NCBI GenBank assembly: GCA_965240325.2
Contig: OZ251223.1
Location: forward strand, 2,356,001-2,420,000
DNA from: Rebecca billardiae RCC1528
Taxonomy: Eukaryota > Haptophyta
DNA: 64,000 nt
Direction of reading: 5' to 3'
Shown here: positions 63,809 through 64,000 of the stretch, one piece after another
Numbering within the stretch: position 1 is the first letter of the stretch
Layout: the number at the start of each line of letters is the position of its first letter
Program-made: the position numbers and the translations under genes
Notes under the pieces: model-generated
The model's input: the letters and a program-made list of their open reading frames with translations, nothing else
Database searches by the model: none
Told to the model about the DNA's origin: nothing

Positions 63809-64000
63809 GACCAATATAACGTATAACCCACTTTTTAAAGTCTCCGGTGCACCAATAACGGTACTTTTCCCTTTCGTCATTTTGGTCCGGCGGCCCCCGA
63901 ATCCGAGTGACCGGGTGCAATTAGGTTCAAGGTTGCGGGATGAACCGTTGCGCCAGCAGCCGCCATTTCCCCGGGCCGGACAAGCGGGATCCAGGTGCTG

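Overview
The window is nuclear DNA of a GC-rich, flagellated, photosynthetic eukaryotic microbe, most likely a haptophyte or another alga with a secondary plastid. Coding density is low, about 20 well separated genes in 64 kb. Genes lie on both strands and there are no operons. Seven short introns of 86 to 155 bp can be placed from frame joins inside recognisable proteins; all have GTGYGY donors and CAG acceptors. CFAP46, a ciliary central-apparatus protein, argues for a flagellate. The chloride channel has a bipartite-looking leader, which together with RsmE and cysteine synthase fits an organism with a plastid. Species cannot be named from sequence alone. | Layout. 1-3.7 kb: AT-richer and repeat-rich DNA with no convincing gene. 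3.7-12.4 kb: a small four-helix membrane protein, an unknown protein with a disordered tail, NHP2 (L7Ae family), an unknown protein, a CLC chloride channel and COQ3. 12.5-20.8 kb: one 8.26-kb inverted-repeat element with CACTA-like ends and two arrays of a 14-bp palindrome. 20.84-23.11 kb: a Tc1/pogo-type transposon with TA flanks and a decayed transposase, only 34 bp from the first element. 23.1-25.3 kb: no confident gene. 25.3-34.6 kb: SGT1, a 2.48-kb foldback element, a polytopic patatin/cPLA2-like lipase, a basic nuclear-type protein, and an ArfB/ICT1-type release factor. 35-43 kb: RsmE and a DOT1-like methyltransferase diverging from a 15-bp gap, several unknown small proteins, and a TPR protein. 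43.5-46.7 kb: a type II membrane sulfotransferase-like protein and cysteine synthase. 46.9-48.4 kb: a third inverted-repeat element. 48.5-58.1 kb: CFAP46, 3078 residues in four exons. 58.3-64 kb: a small membrane protein, a broken Myb/SANT-like gene with a 144-bp duplication, a secreted APH/choline-kinase-fold protein, and dispersed repeats. | The genes are ordinary cellular ones and do not form one pathway. The striking theme is the mobile and repeat DNA: three unrelated large inverted-repeat elements, each sitting 73 to 198 bp upstream of a start codon (COQ3, SGT1, cysteine synthase), and three short dispersed repeat families with copies near both ends of the window.
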